A stretch of DNA of 22,089 nucleotides, taken from an uncultured Mesocricetibacter sp. (lineage in GTDB: Bacteria; Pseudomonadota; Gammaproteobacteria; Enterobacterales; Pasteurellaceae). The notes beneath the pieces were generated by a model that had not been told where the DNA came from, ran no database searches, and saw nothing but the letters and a program-made list of their open reading frames with translations. Every line of letters begins with the position of its first letter. Within the stretch, counting starts at the first letter, position 1. This document shows positions 14,860 to 22,089 of this stretch, piece by piece. The stretch is from the NCBI GenBank assembly GCA_905373425.1, contig CAJPST010000011.1, forward strand, positions 1 to 22,089. Direction: 5' to 3'. The position numbers were made by a program, and so were the translations under genes.

Positions 14860-16065
14860 ATGCGGTTTTCGACAAAATATTTTCAATCCTTCGCTTTAAC
14901 TGCACTATGCGGCACTACATTATTGTCCTCTAATGCGTTAGCTAAATTTGAAGAAGGCAAACTGGTTGTCTGGGGTGGTGGCAAAGGCTATACCGTGATT
15001 GCTGAAATTGGTAAGAAATTTGAAAAAGACACCGGCGTACCGGTGAAAGTGGAAAATCCGGGCAAGCTTGAAGAGGATTACCCACAACTGGCGTCTAATG
15101 GCGCTGGTCCGGATATTATCATTTACGCACACGATCGTTTTGGTGGTTATGCTAAAGCGGGCTTACTGGCAGAGTTAAATCCAAGCTCAGCATTTAAAGA
15201 TAAATTCGCTCAATTTACTTGGGATGCGGAAACCTATGAAGGCAAAATCATCGGCTATCCGATGGCAATCGAAAGTCTTTCTCTTATTTATAATAAAGAC
15301 TTGTTGCCGAACCCGCCGAAAACTTGGGAAGAAATACCGGCTTTAGATAAAGAGCTGATGAAAAAAGGCAAGCATGCCGTTACCTGGAATTTAGCTGAAC
15401 CTTATTTTAACTGGCCGTTAATCGCGGCGGCTGGTGGTTATGCTTTTAAATTTGAAAACGGCAGTTACAATGTCAACGACATCGGCGTGAATAATGATGG
15501 GGCACAAAAAGGCCTGCAATTTTTAGTGAATTTTGTGAAAGACAAACACATTGCCGCCGATATGGAACGACAAATTGCCGAAACGCAATTTGCCAAAGGC
15601 GAAGTGGCTATGATTATTAACGGTCCTTGGGCGTGGGCTAGTTTGGATAAAGCCAATATGAATTATGGCGTAACTACATTGCCGACTTTTAACGGCAAAC
15701 CATCCAAGCCATTTGTCGGCATTACCAGTGTAGGTATCAATGCCGCCAGTCCGAATAAAGATCTTGCCGTCGAATTTATTGAAAATTACCTATTGACAGA
15801 AGAAAGTCTTGCCACTATCAATAAAACTAATACATTAGGCGCGATTCCATTACTTTCATTGCAGGAAAAATTGGCATCTGACCCACGTGTCGTCGCCACT
15901 ATGGCTAATGCGGCAAACGGCGAAATCATGCCAAATGTTCCGCAAATGTCGGCGTTTTGGTATGCAGAAAATGCAGCGATTAAAAACGCAGTAACCGGTC
16001 GTCAACCCGTTAAACAAGCTCTGGACGAGGCAGCTCAACGCATTCGTTCCGGTATCAGTAAATAA
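14860..16065 (+). CDS. malE: MalE paralogue 1: maltose/maltodextrin-binding protein with altered pocket
   Basis: A 401-residue periplasmic binding protein of the MalE family, first of two tandem copies. The start at 14860 has AAGGAG 8 nt upstream and gives signal peptide MRFSTKYFQSFALTALCGTT then LLSSNALA (cut after residue 28). The mature protein begins KFEEGKLVVW. Much of E. coli MalE is retained: AHDRFGGYA, the segment DLLPNPPKTWEEIPALDKEL, EPYF (ligand Glu153/Tyr155), NGPWAW (Trp230) and SAFWYA (Trp340). The N-lobe pocket differs: INGDKGY of E. coli is GGGKGY, one residue shorter with Asp14 missing and Asn12 replaced by Gly; FWAHD is IYAHD, so Trp62 is Tyr; and EHPDK is ENPGK. These are ligand-contact or nearby positions, so affinity or chain-length preference may have shifted. 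The gene is full length with no sign of decay. It is followed 18 bp later by malE2. Confidence 0.93.
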   Translation: MRFSTKYFQSFALTALCGTTLLSSNALAKFEEGKLVVWGGGKGYTVIAEIGKKFEKDTGVPVKVENPGKLEEDYPQLASNGAGPDIIIYAHDRFGGYAKAGLLAELNPSSAFKDKFAQFTWDAETYEGKIIGYPMAIESLSLIYNKDLLPNPPKTWEEIPALDKELMKKGKHAVTWNLAEPYFNWPLIAAAGGYAFKFENGSYNVNDIGVNNDGAQKGLQFLVNFVKDKHIAADMERQIAETQFAKGEVAMIINGPWAWASLDKANMNYGVTTLPTFNGKPSKPFVGITSVGINAASPNKDLAVEFIENYLLTEESLATINKTNTLGAIPLLSLQEKLASDPRVVATMANAANGEIMPNVPQMSAFWYAENAAIKNAVTGRQPVKQALDEAAQRIRSGISK

Positions 16066-16083
16066 CTAACAAGGACTTACAAC

Positions 16084-17274
16084 ATGAAAAACAAATTCGT
16101 TAAATTTACCTTAACTGCTGTTGCAGGTTTAGTGATGTCTTCCTCCGTTATGGCGAAAATGACCGAAGGCAAATTGGTGATTTGGATTAACGGTGACAAA
16201 GGCTATAACGGCTTGGCGGAAGTGGGTAAAAAATTTGAAAAAGATACCGGCGTTTCAGTGTTGGTAGAACATCCGGATAAGTTAGAAGAAAAATTCTCTC
16301 AAGTAGCATCTACCGGTGATGGCCCGGATATTGTTTTCTGGGCACATGACCGTTTTGGTGGTTATGCACAAGCCGGGTTATTGGCAGAACTAACTCCAAG
16401 CAAAGAGTTTAAAGACAAATTCGTAGATTTTGCTTGGGATGCGGAAGTGTATAACGGGAAAATCATCGGCTATCCGGTGGCTATTGAATCTCTGTCTTTA
16501 ATTTACAACAAAGATTTGGTGCCTACTCCGCCGGCATCTTGGGAAGAAATCGTTAAGCTAGATGCTAAACTCAAAAAAGATAAGAAAAATGCCATTATGT
16601 GGAACTTGGCAGAACCGTATTTTACTTGGCCGGTTGTAGCTTCCAACGGTGGATACGTATTTAAATACGTTAACGGAAAATACGATATTAGCGATATTGG
16701 TGTCAACAACGAAGGCTCACAAAAAGCTTTACAATTCGTGGTGGATATGGTGAAAAATAAAGTCATCAATGCTGATATGGATTACGCTATCGCTGAAGCA
16801 GCCTTTAACAAAGGCGAGGCTGCATTGACTATTAACGGTCCTTGGGCTTGGGGTAATATTGAGAAAAGTAAAATTAACTATGGCGTTGCTGTGCTACCAA
16901 CCTTAAATGGCGAAAAAGCCAAACCGTTTGTTGGTGTGCTAAGTGCAGGTATTAACTCCGCCAGTCCGAACAAAGATTTAGCGGTGGAGTTTATGGAAAA
17001 TTATCTATTGACCGATGACGGTTTAGAACATGTCAATAAAGACAAACCGTTAGGCGCGGTAGCATTGAAATCCTACCAAGACAAATTGGCGAAAGATCCG
17101 CGTATCGCCGCCACTATGGAAAATGCGCAAAACGGTGAAATTATGCCGAATATTCCGCAAATAGTTTCGTTCTGGTATGCGGAAAAAGCTGCTATCGGCA
17201 ATGCTGTTAGCGGTCGTCAAAGCGTGAAAGAAGCATTGGACGATGCCCGCGCGCGTATCCAAAAACAACAATAA
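16084..17274 (+). CDS. malE: MalE paralogue 2: canonical maltose/maltodextrin-binding protein
   Basis: A 396-residue periplasmic maltose-binding protein, the same length as E. coli MalE. The signal peptide is MKNKFVKFTLTAVAGLVMSS then SVMA (cut after residue 24). The ligand site is conserved: INGDKGYN (Asp14, Lys15), EHPDKLEEKF, FWAHDRFGG (Trp62, Asp65, Arg66), ESLSLIYNKD (Glu111), EPYF, NGPWAW and SFWYA; Arg344 appears as Lys. This copy should be the standard receptor that delivers maltose and maltodextrins to MalFGK2. AAGGAC precedes the ATG by about 8 nt. It comes 18 bp after malE1, with no promoter seen between them, so both are made from one message. A stem-loop follows, then malF. Confidence 0.96.
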   Translation: MKNKFVKFTLTAVAGLVMSSSVMAKMTEGKLVIWINGDKGYNGLAEVGKKFEKDTGVSVLVEHPDKLEEKFSQVASTGDGPDIVFWAHDRFGGYAQAGLLAELTPSKEFKDKFVDFAWDAEVYNGKIIGYPVAIESLSLIYNKDLVPTPPASWEEIVKLDAKLKKDKKNAIMWNLAEPYFTWPVVASNGGYVFKYVNGKYDISDIGVNNEGSQKALQFVVDMVKNKVINADMDYAIAEAAFNKGEAALTINGPWAWGNIEKSKINYGVAVLPTLNGEKAKPFVGVLSAGINSASPNKDLAVEFMENYLLTDDGLEHVNKDKPLGAVALKSYQDKLAKDPRIAATMENAQNGEIMPNIPQIVSFWYAEKAAIGNAVSGRQSVKEALDDARARIQKQQ

Positions 17275-17284
17275 CTTAAACTAA

Positions 17285-17316
17285 ATGTGCCGAGCCGAAT
17301 CAATGGTTCGGCACAT
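17285..17316 (+). other. Intercistronic stem-loop between malE2 and malF
   Basis: ATGTGCCGA (17285-17293) pairs with TCGGCACAT (17308-17316). An alternative inner hairpin, GCCGAA (17294-17299) with TTCGGC (17307-17312), uses part of the same arm. There is no T run directly after it. It stands where E. coli has REP elements that lower malF relative to malE, and the same step-down role is likely here. Confidence 0.65.
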
Positions 17317-17329
17317 TAACAATTCAAAA

Positions 17330-17338
17330 AAGTGCGGT
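17330..17338 (+). repeat. Single DNA uptake signal between malE2 and malF
   Basis: Exact AAGTGCGGT preceded by an A run, 14 bp after the intercistronic stem-loop, without an inverted partner. Confidence 0.8.
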
Positions 17339-17398
17339 GCAAATTTTTAGTGTTTTCTATGCCGTAGCCGATTAGTCATTCTGTTCTCGAGGTGTTTT

Positions 17399-18943
17399 AT
17401 GCAACAATCTCCAACTCAAGCGCAATCACAATCCCCGTGGCTGAAATATTTGTTAGCCGGCGTCGTATTGTTGATTGACTTATATTTAGTAGTTTTAATG
17501 TATTCGCAGGGAGAATATTTGTTCGCTATTTTAACCTTAGTGATTTTGACTTCCGGCGTATATATTTTCAGTAGCAAAAAAGTGTATGCATGGCGTTATG
17601 TATATCCCGGTTTAATGGGGATGGCGATTTTTATCTTATTTCCGCTGGTTGCCACTATTGCCATTGCTTTTACCAATTACAGCAGCACCAACCAACTTTC
17701 CTTTGAGCGTGCCATTTCCGTGTTGGGTGAGCAACGTTATTTTGCCGGTGATAAATACGATTTCAAACTTTATCCACAACAAGATGATAGTTACATTCTT
17801 GTCTTGCACAATAACAACAGCGGGCAAGATTTCGCTTCCGCGCCGATTAAACTAACCGATAATGAAATCACCGTAACCGAACAGCCGGTGCCGCAGGGTG
17901 AGGCCGCTCCGCTTAAAGTGATTACGAAAAATCGTACAGCGCTACAAGATATGCGCGTTACACTGCCAAGCGGCAATGAATTGACCATGAGTTCACTGCG
18001 TCAATTTTCAGAGCAAAAACCACGCTACACGTTCAACAGTGAAACCAATATCTTAACCAACAATGAAAACGGAAAAAGCTACAAAGCCAACAACGATATC
18101 GGCTTTTTCCAAGCGGTGAATGAAACCGGCGAATGGTTAAATGAAACGTTGGAACCGGGTTACACCGTACCTGTGGGTTGGATGAATTTCGTGAAAATCT
18201 TTACTGACGAAGGCATTCAAAAACCATTTATTCAAATCTTTATTTGGACGGTCATTTTCTCTTTATTAACCGTGGTATTCACCGTCATTCTTGGTATGGT
18301 GCTGGCTTGCGTTGTGCAATGGGAAGCACTGCAAGGCAAAGGCGTATATCGCTTGCTGTTAATTTTGCCATATGCCGTACCGTCCTTTATTTCCATTTTG
18401 ATTTTCAAAGGGTTGTTCAACCAAAGTTTTGGTGAAATTAATATGATTCTGAATCAATTATTTGGAATCAGTCCGGAATGGTTTAATGACCCGTTCCTAG
18501 CTAAAACCATGATTCTTATCGTTAATACTTGGTTAGGCTATCCGTATATGATGATTTTATGCATGGGTTTATTAAAAGCCATTCCGGCGGATTTATACGA
18601 AGCTTCTGCTATGGACGGGGCATCCACATGGCAGAACTTTAGCAAAATCACTTTCCCGTTGTTGTTAAAACCTTTGACACCGTTAATGATTGCGTCCTTT
18701 GCCTTTAACTTCAACAACTTCGTGTTGATTCAATTATTAACCAATGGTCGCCCGGATATGATCGGCACCACTACGCCGGCGGGTTACACCGACTTATTAG
18801 TAAGCTATACCTATCGTATCGCCTTTGAAGGTAGCGGCACACAAGATTTCGGCTTGGCAGCGGCGATTGCAACTATTATCTTCCTACTTGTCGGTGCCTT
18901 GGCATTACTGAACATCAAAGCTACCAAAATGAAATTAGACTAA
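17399..18943 (+). CDS. malF: MalF: maltose/maltodextrin ABC transporter permease
   Basis: A 514-residue inner-membrane permease of MalFGK2, exactly the E. coli length. Hydrophobic segments lie at about 16-36, 38-56 and 67-91, followed by the large periplasmic P2 loop (about 92-275) that touches MalE, then five further membrane segments. The EAA loop that docks on MalK reads YEASAMDGASTWQNFSKITFPLL, with its Glu at residue 401 as in E. coli. Upstream GAGG stands 7-8 nt before the ATG. It follows malE2 after a 124-bp gap with a stem-loop and precedes malG by 21 bp. Like E. coli MalF, the first helices are additional to the ABC permease core. No unusual features were seen. Confidence 0.97.
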   Translation: MQQSPTQAQSQSPWLKYLLAGVVLLIDLYLVVLMYSQGEYLFAILTLVILTSGVYIFSSKKVYAWRYVYPGLMGMAIFILFPLVATIAIAFTNYSSTNQLSFERAISVLGEQRYFAGDKYDFKLYPQQDDSYILVLHNNNSGQDFASAPIKLTDNEITVTEQPVPQGEAAPLKVITKNRTALQDMRVTLPSGNELTMSSLRQFSEQKPRYTFNSETNILTNNENGKSYKANNDIGFFQAVNETGEWLNETLEPGYTVPVGWMNFVKIFTDEGIQKPFIQIFIWTVIFSLLTVVFTVILGMVLACVVQWEALQGKGVYRLLLILPYAVPSFISILIFKGLFNQSFGEINMILNQLFGISPEWFNDPFLAKTMILIVNTWLGYPYMMILCMGLLKAIPADLYEASAMDGASTWQNFSKITFPLLLKPLTPLMIASFAFNFNNFVLIQLLTNGRPDMIGTTTPAGYTDLLVSYTYRIAFEGSGTQDFGLAAAIATIIFLLVGALALLNIKATKMKLD

Positions 18944-18964
18944 CGCATTCAGGAGAACAGAATT

Positions 18965-19855
18965 ATGGCTATCGTACAACCCAAATCTGCCCGCTACCGT
19001 TTATGGGCAACCCATTTGTTGCTGATTGCATTTATTTGTCTGATTATTTTCCCTTTACTGATGGTTATTGGTATTTCATTGCGACCGGGTAACCTTGCTT
19101 TAGGTGATTTGATTCCAAAACAAATCTCTTGGGAGCACTGGCAGGCAGCTCTCGGTTTTAATGTTGTACATGCCGATGGCTCTGTTACGCCGCCTCCGTT
19201 CCCTGTGTTACGATGGCTATGGAACTCTATTAAAGTGGCAACCGTTACCTCTATCGGCATCGTAACCCTTTCTACTACTTGCGCTTATGCTTTTGCTCGC
19301 ATGAAATTTAAAGGGAAAAAGACCATTTTGCAAGGCATGTTGATTTTTCAAATGTTCCCCGCTGTATTGTCTTTGGTCGCCTTATATGCCTTATTTGATC
19401 GACTTGGCCAATACGTTCCATTCTTAGGATTGAATACCCATGGTGGTGTGATCTTCGCCTACTTAGGTGGTATCGCCTTACACGTTTGGACCATCAAGGG
19501 CTATTTTGAAACTATCGACGGTTCTCTAGAAGAAGCCGCTTCATTGGACGGCGCTACTCCATGGCAGGCATTCCGTTTGATTTTATTACCGCTTTCCGTT
19601 CCTATTCTAGCGGTAGTTTTCATCTTGTCTTTCATTGCCGCCATTACCGAAGTGCCGGTAGCTTCTTTGTTATTGCGTGATGTGAACAGCTATACCTTAG
19701 CGGTAGGCATGCAACAATATCTCTACCCGCAAAACTACCTTTGGGGCGACTTCGCTGCTGCTGCGGTGCTCTCCGCCATTCCTATTACCTTGGTGTTTTT
19801 ACTGGCTCAACGTTGGTTAATCGGTGGATTAACGGCTGGTGGTGTGAAGGGGTAA
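18965..19855 (+). CDS. malG: MalG: maltose/maltodextrin ABC transporter permease
   Basis: A 296-residue inner-membrane permease, again the E. coli length, forming the MalFGK2 channel with MalF. It has six predicted helices. The EAA loop is EEAASLDGATPWQAFRLILLPLS (about 189-211), the docking site for the second MalK. The C-terminal end GGLTAGGVKG corresponds to the E. coli MalG tail that reaches into the MalK interface. AGGAG precedes the ATG. A cluster of stem-loops separates it from malS. Confidence 0.97.
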   Translation: MAIVQPKSARYRLWATHLLLIAFICLIIFPLLMVIGISLRPGNLALGDLIPKQISWEHWQAALGFNVVHADGSVTPPPFPVLRWLWNSIKVATVTSIGIVTLSTTCAYAFARMKFKGKKTILQGMLIFQMFPAVLSLVALYALFDRLGQYVPFLGLNTHGGVIFAYLGGIALHVWTIKGYFETIDGSLEEAASLDGATPWQAFRLILLPLSVPILAVVFILSFIAAITEVPVASLLLRDVNSYTLAVGMQQYLYPQNYLWGDFAAAAVLSAIPITLVFLLAQRWLIGGLTAGGVKG

Positions 19856-19867
19856 AAATTAATACCT

Positions 19868-19971
19868 GCTTGATACGAGCTGTATCGGGCTATCTAGACC
19901 TGCCCCTAGGGGCATAATGGAAGCCGCAACGCGGCTTGGATCATACAACCCCACGCAGTTCGTGTGGGGTT
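19868..19971 (+). other. Cluster of four stem-loops between malG and malS
   Basis: Four hairpins follow each other: GCTTGATAC with GTATCGGGC (19868-19876/19882-19890, 9 bp with two G-T pairs); TGCCCCTAGGGGCA, a perfect palindrome (19901-19914); AAGCCGC with GCGGCTT around AAC (19921-19937); and AACCCCAC with GTGGGGTT (19947-19954/19964-19971), followed by TATTTC. The last resembles a weak terminator. The 137-bp gap has no ORF of note, and the malS ribosome site AGGAGG follows at 19981. Confidence 0.7.
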
Positions 19972-19992
19972 TATTTCATCAGGAGGCATTCC

Positions 19993-22044
19993 ATGCAAAA
20001 ATCCATCCTCTACCTTTCTCTATTCTGTGCCACAAACGCCATTGCTGCGTGGCAACATCCTCAATTTACTGAGCTGAATGATAGTGTCGAAAAGCAACTC
20101 TTCCAAGGCCAGGTAAAGTTAGACAAAGGCAGTTACCCATTGCAATTTCAAAACAATGGCAAATGCTTCCAACCACAAACGGCCGTAAAACTGAACCAAA
20201 CCGCCTCCCTTGAACCTTGCCATGGTCAGGTGCCGCAATTGCGTATTTTTCGTAGCGGCAATTATCTCGCTCAAATCGACACACGCAGTGGAACACCGAC
20301 CTTACGCATTAGCCTTGAACAACAACCGGAGCCCGAAGCCGTTGCGAAAATTTGCCCGAAATGGGATAAGCAACCGCTAGAAATTGATGTTAGCGGCACC
20401 TTTGCGGATGGCGACACTCTACGAGATGCTTACTCGGGCAATAGTGTGGAGGTAAAAAACGGTAAAGTGACCTTAACGCCTGATCCGTTGGCAGGCGGTT
20501 TGTTGTTACTGGAAAAAAGTGCGGTCGGTTTTAACAACGTTTTTAACTGGAAGAACGCCACAGTCTATTTTGTGCTGACCGACCGCTTTCATAATGGCAA
20601 CCCAAACAACGACAATAGCTACGGACGGCAAAAAGACGGTATGCAAGAAATCGGCACCTTCCATGGTGGCGATTTGCAAGGTTTAACGGAAAAACTGGAT
20701 TATTTGCAACAACTCGGTGTGAACGCACTGTGGATCAGTTCTCCGTTAGAGCAAATGCACGGTTGGGTCGGCGGAGGGGAGAAAGGTGATTTTCCTCATT
20801 ATGCTTATCATGGTTATTATCATCAGGATTGGACGAAAATCGATGCCAACATGGGCAACGAGCAGGATCTCAGAAATCTTATTGAACAAGCCCATAAGCG
20901 TGGAATTAAAGTCATTTTTGACGTGGTAATGAATCACACCGGCTATGCCACCCTTGCCGATATGCAGGAATTCGGTTTTGGCTCGCTTTATCTGAAACCG
21001 AACGAAATAAAATCTCTGCTTGGTAAAAAATGGACGAATTGGCGACCAAAGAGCGGTCAAAATTGGCATAGTTTTAACGATTATATCAACTTCGGCGATA
21101 AAAACGGTTGGGCAAAATGGTGGGGGAAAGATTGGGCGCGTTCCGATATCGGTGATTACGACAGTCCGAAATTCGACGATCTGAAAATGTCTCTCGCCTC
21201 CCTGCCGGATTTAAAAACCGAAAGCGAAGATGCGGTGGCTTTACCGCCGTTTTATCAACGTAAACAAACCAACGCCAAGCCATTGCCAAATGCCAAAGTA
21301 CGTGATTATTTAATCGGGTGGTTATCCGATTGGGTGCGTAATTACGGCGTGGACGGTTTCCGGGTGGATACGGCAAAACATGTGGAAAAATCCACCTGGT
21401 TGGCCTTGAAGCAATCGGCAGATGCCGCATTACGAGAATGGCAACAAAAACATCCGACGGAAAGCGGCGGCGAGCCGTTTTGGATGACCGGTGAAGCTTG
21501 GGGACATGGTGTGCTGAAAAGCGATTATTATGCTAACGGTTTTGATGCCATGATTAATTTTGATTTCCAAGATCAGGCGAAAAACGCGTTGGATTGTTTT
21601 GCATACATCGATCCCGTGTATCAGGAGATGAGCGATAAACTGAAAGATTTCAACGTATTGAGCTACCTTTCCTCCCACGATACTCGTTTGTTTTACCATT
21701 CTGATAGTCAAGGTAACAACGCAAAACAAAAAACTGCCGCCAACCTGCTGTTGTTGGCTCCGGGTGCGGTGCAAATCTATTACGGCGATGAAAGCGGTCG
21801 CGAATTCGGTCCGACGGGGTCCGATCGGATGCAAGGCACACGCTCTGATATGAACTGGCAAGAGCTAAGCGCGAACGCCGACAAACAAGCGCTACTTATT
21901 CACTGGCAAAAACTCGCCTTATTCCGTCAGATGCATCCGGCTATCGGTGCAGGTAAACAAACTACCGTTAAAAGCGATAAATACTATGCTTTTAGCCGTG
22001 AATTAGATGGAGATAAGGTCATGGTAGTTTGGGCAGGGGAATAG
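19993..22044 (+). CDS. malS: MalS: periplasmic alpha-amylase
   Basis: A 683-residue periplasmic GH13 amylase that cuts long maltodextrins into pieces the MalE system can import (E. coli MalS is 676 residues). The start at 19993 has a strong AGGAGG upstream and gives signal peptide MQKSILYLSLFCATNAIAA (cut after residue 19); Cys12 there is not in a lipobox. An N-terminal beta-rich domain (about 20-190) precedes the catalytic barrel. The GH13 regions are DVVMNH (310-315), GFRVD with nucleophile Asp459, GEAWGHG with Glu501, and SSHDT with His562/Asp563. Four mature cysteines (58, 76, 121, 535) have spacings close to those of the two disulfides known in E. coli MalS. In E. coli malS is a separate locus; here it is the last visible gene of the malE-F-G unit, after a hairpin cluster. 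Confidence 0.95.
   Translation: MQKSILYLSLFCATNAIAAWQHPQFTELNDSVEKQLFQGQVKLDKGSYPLQFQNNGKCFQPQTAVKLNQTASLEPCHGQVPQLRIFRSGNYLAQIDTRSGTPTLRISLEQQPEPEAVAKICPKWDKQPLEIDVSGTFADGDTLRDAYSGNSVEVKNGKVTLTPDPLAGGLLLLEKSAVGFNNVFNWKNATVYFVLTDRFHNGNPNNDNSYGRQKDGMQEIGTFHGGDLQGLTEKLDYLQQLGVNALWISSPLEQMHGWVGGGEKGDFPHYAYHGYYHQDWTKIDANMGNEQDLRNLIEQAHKRGIKVIFDVVMNHTGYATLADMQEFGFGSLYLKPNEIKSLLGKKWTNWRPKSGQNWHSFNDYINFGDKNGWAKWWGKDWARSDIGDYDSPKFDDLKMSLASLPDLKTESEDAVALPPFYQRKQTNAKPLPNAKVRDYLIGWLSDWVRNYGVDGFRVDTAKHVEKSTWLALKQSADAALREWQQKHPTESGGEPFWMTGEAWGHGVLKSDYYANGFDAMINFDFQDQAKNALDCFAYIDPVYQEMSDKLKDFNVLSYLSSHDTRLFYHSDSQGNNAKQKTAANLLLLAPGAVQIYYGDESGREFGPTGSDRMQGTRSDMNWQELSANADKQALLIHWQKLALFRQMHPAIGAGKQTTVKSDKYYAFSRELDGDKVMVVWAGE
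20517..20525 (+). repeat. DNA uptake signal inside malS
   Basis: Exact AAGTGCGGT within codons for Lys-Ser-Ala-Val, shortly before the catalytic barrel begins. Confidence 0.8.
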
Positions 22045-22056
22045 GCTACTGGTGAA

Positions 22057-22065
22057 AAGTGCGGT
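22057..22065 (+). repeat. DNA uptake signal after malS
   Basis: Exact AAGTGCGGT, 12 bp beyond the malS stop. It may be the first arm of a terminator whose second arm lies beyond the window edge at 22089. Confidence 0.75.
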
Positions 22066-22089
22066 CAAGATTTTGCCTGTTTTTCCGAC

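Noticed and set aside
14860..16065. malE1 as a decaying pseudogene
   Set aside because: The frame is intact, with a proper signal peptide, ribosome site and most ligand-site residues. The changes are clustered and specific rather than random.
19868..19971. A tRNA or an integration site in the malG-malS hairpin block
   Set aside because: The stems do not form a cloverleaf, there is no T-loop or anticodon arm signature, and no integrase gene or duplicated end lies nearby.
19981..19995. Start of malS at the upstream in-frame codon at 19936
   Set aside because: That codon lies inside the hairpin block and would put a hydrophilic extension before the signal peptide. AGGAGG sits at the right distance only for the ATG at 19993.
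1..22089. Multiple AAGTGCGGT/ACCGCACTT copies as a CRISPR-like or mobile repeat array
   Set aside because: They are 9-bp signals at irregular intervals with no shared spacer length. They match the known Pasteurellaceae DNA uptake signal.

Overview
The window looks like chromosomal DNA of a Pasteurellaceae bacterium (Haemophilus/Aggregatibacter/Pasteurella/Actinobacillus group). The main evidence is the Hin-type DNA uptake signal AAGTGCGGT. It occurs about a dozen times, both as inverted pairs that form the stems of terminators and as single copies between and inside genes. Gene content and the ypjD-yfjD block divergent from ffh agree with this family. I cannot name the species.

Layout. Positions 1-546 hold the 3' end of an IS3-family (IS150-like) insertion sequence. 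Its right terminal repeat supplies the last codons and the stop of an MFS transporter gene (525-1835, minus). That transporter follows yhhQ (1857-2549, minus), a queuosine-precursor transporter gene. The yhhQ leader looks like a preQ1-I riboswitch of the kind that uses the Shine-Dalgarno sequence. A FetA/FrpB-like TonB-dependent receptor (2761-4869, minus) comes next, then yfjD (CNNM/CorB family) and ypjD (both minus), and divergently ffh (plus), the protein subunit of the signal recognition particle. An orphan lipoprotein gene (8840-9541) sits between two uptake-signal terminators.

From 9632 to the end lies a compact maltose/maltodextrin regulon in two divergent transcription units. The minus unit is malK, a cytoplasmic GH13 alpha-amylase gene, lamB, malM. 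The plus unit is malE1, malE2, malF, malG, malS. They share a 377-bp control region with two perfect CRP sites 33 bp apart and G-rich MalT-box-like motifs facing both ways. LamB admits maltodextrins through the outer membrane and MalS trims long chains in the periplasm. One or both MalE proteins deliver the sugar to MalFGK2, and the cytoplasmic GH13 enzyme can cut imported dextrins. malT, malP and malQ are not in the window.

Points most worth a second look: two tandem malE genes, the first with altered ligand-pocket residues; the amylase gene inside the malK-lamB operon; a run of four stem-loops between malG and malS, plus single hairpins at two other mal junctions; the yhhQ riboswitch with three consecutive ATG codons; and the insertion sequence that rewrites the end of the MFS gene. 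No CRISPR array, tRNA, rRNA or prophage was seen.
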